From Cyclobacteriaceae bacterium (lineage in GTDB: Bacteria; Bacteroidota; Bacteroidia; Cytophagales; Cyclobacteriaceae), in assembly GCA_009885605.1 (NCBI GenBank), contig VFKK01000247.1:1-6076 (forward strand): a DNA stretch of 6,076 bases, in the 5' to 3' direction. The notes under the pieces are model-generated. The model was not told where the DNA came from. It saw only the letters and a program-made list of their open reading frames with translations, and ran no database searches. A program made the translations under genes and the position numbers. Below are positions 5,806 to 6,076 of this stretch, piece after piece (positions within the stretch are counted from its first letter, which is position 1; each line of letters opens with the position of its first letter).

Positions 5806-6076
5806 TTACCCCACCAAATTAACAATTAGGTTTTCAGCCTCTTTAGTCACTTTCACCACTCCTTTTTGAGATAGGCCTTTCATTGCCACATCCCATTTCT
5901 TTCCACTAAGTCCGGATTGGGTTTTCAGATCCGAAAGTGAAGCAGGATGGTTTTTGCTTAGTAGATCAAAGATGATTTCCTCGTCTTCATTCAATTCCAC
6001 AGCCTTCTTCTCCGGTCTCATCTGAGGGAAGAAAAGCACTTCCTGGATCGTAGTTTTATTCGTCAAAAGCATCGTC
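5806..6076 (-). CDS. lysS: Lysine--tRNA ligase (class II), C-terminal fragment (partial at right edge)
   Basis: This is the end of class II lysyl-tRNA synthetase, which charges tRNA-Lys with lysine in the cytoplasm. The frame remains open to the right edge (the codon before the first visible Met is ACG, Thr), and the sequence TMLLTNKTTIQEVLFFPQMRP is the segment that follows motif 3 (G-I-D-R-L) in LysRS, so Met at 6072 is internal rather than a start. In many bacteria the protein ends shortly after this point. Here about 65 further residues follow (VELNEDEEIIFDLLSK, then LSDLKTQSGLSGKKWDVAM, then GVVKVTKEAENLIVNLVG), with a helix-helix-helix-strand pattern like a winged-helix domain. A similar C-terminal extension is known from Bacteroidota LysS proteins. 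Catalytic motifs 1-3 lie outside the window. The gene shares the terminator at 5748-5785 with the convergent DUF4197 gene. Confidence 0.92.
   Translation of the reverse strand, partial: TMLLTNKTTIQEVLFFPQMRPEKKAVELNEDEEIIFDLLSKNHPASLSDLKTQSGLSGKKWDVAMKGLSQKGVVKVTKEAENLIVNLVG

Overview
The window looks like chromosomal DNA from a member of the Bacteroidota, probably a Cytophagales-type marine or soil bacterium (inference). The reasons are a long Bacteroidota-type LptD paired divergently with a lipid-export-related amidase, a DUF4197 lipoprotein, a lysyl-tRNA synthetase with the extra C-terminal domain seen in this phylum, an AT-leaning base composition, and starts without Shine-Dalgarno sequences. 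It is mostly housekeeping and envelope genes, with one small accessory cassette.

Layout from left to right. (1) Positions 1-191, minus strand: N-terminal part of an exported N-acetylmuramoyl-L-alanine amidase that runs off the left edge. (2) Positions 253-2988, plus strand: lptD, the outer-membrane LPS translocon, divergent from the amidase across a 61-bp gap. (3) Positions 2989-3485: a roughly 0.5-kb cassette filling the whole space between the stop codons of lptD and arcA. It has 30-bp imperfect terminal inverted repeats (26/30 identical) around a four-helix-bundle / 23S rRNA intervening-sequence (S23) family gene. The best ATG of that gene (3136) lies about 19 codons inside the family homology, and no ATG, GTG or TTG exists in frame upstream. 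(4) Positions 3492-4706, minus strand: a complete arginine deiminase with all catalytic residues. (5) Positions 4707-4981: an AT-rich divergent intergenic region with a perfect 10-bp inverted repeat. (6) Positions 4982-5722, plus strand: a DUF4197 lipoprotein with a TTG start. (7) Positions 5748-5785: a perfect 16-bp-stem bidirectional terminator. (8) Positions 5806-6076, minus strand: C-terminal end of lysS, running off the right edge.

The amidase and LptD both belong to cell-envelope construction. Arginine deiminase, the DUF4197 lipoprotein and LysS show no obvious functional link to each other. The most unusual item is the inverted-repeat-bounded S23/four-helix cassette. Its architecture (S23 ORF inside long inverted repeats) resembles the intervening sequences found inside 23S rRNA genes, but here it sits between two protein genes. 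No CRISPR array, tRNA, rRNA or complete insertion sequence was seen.
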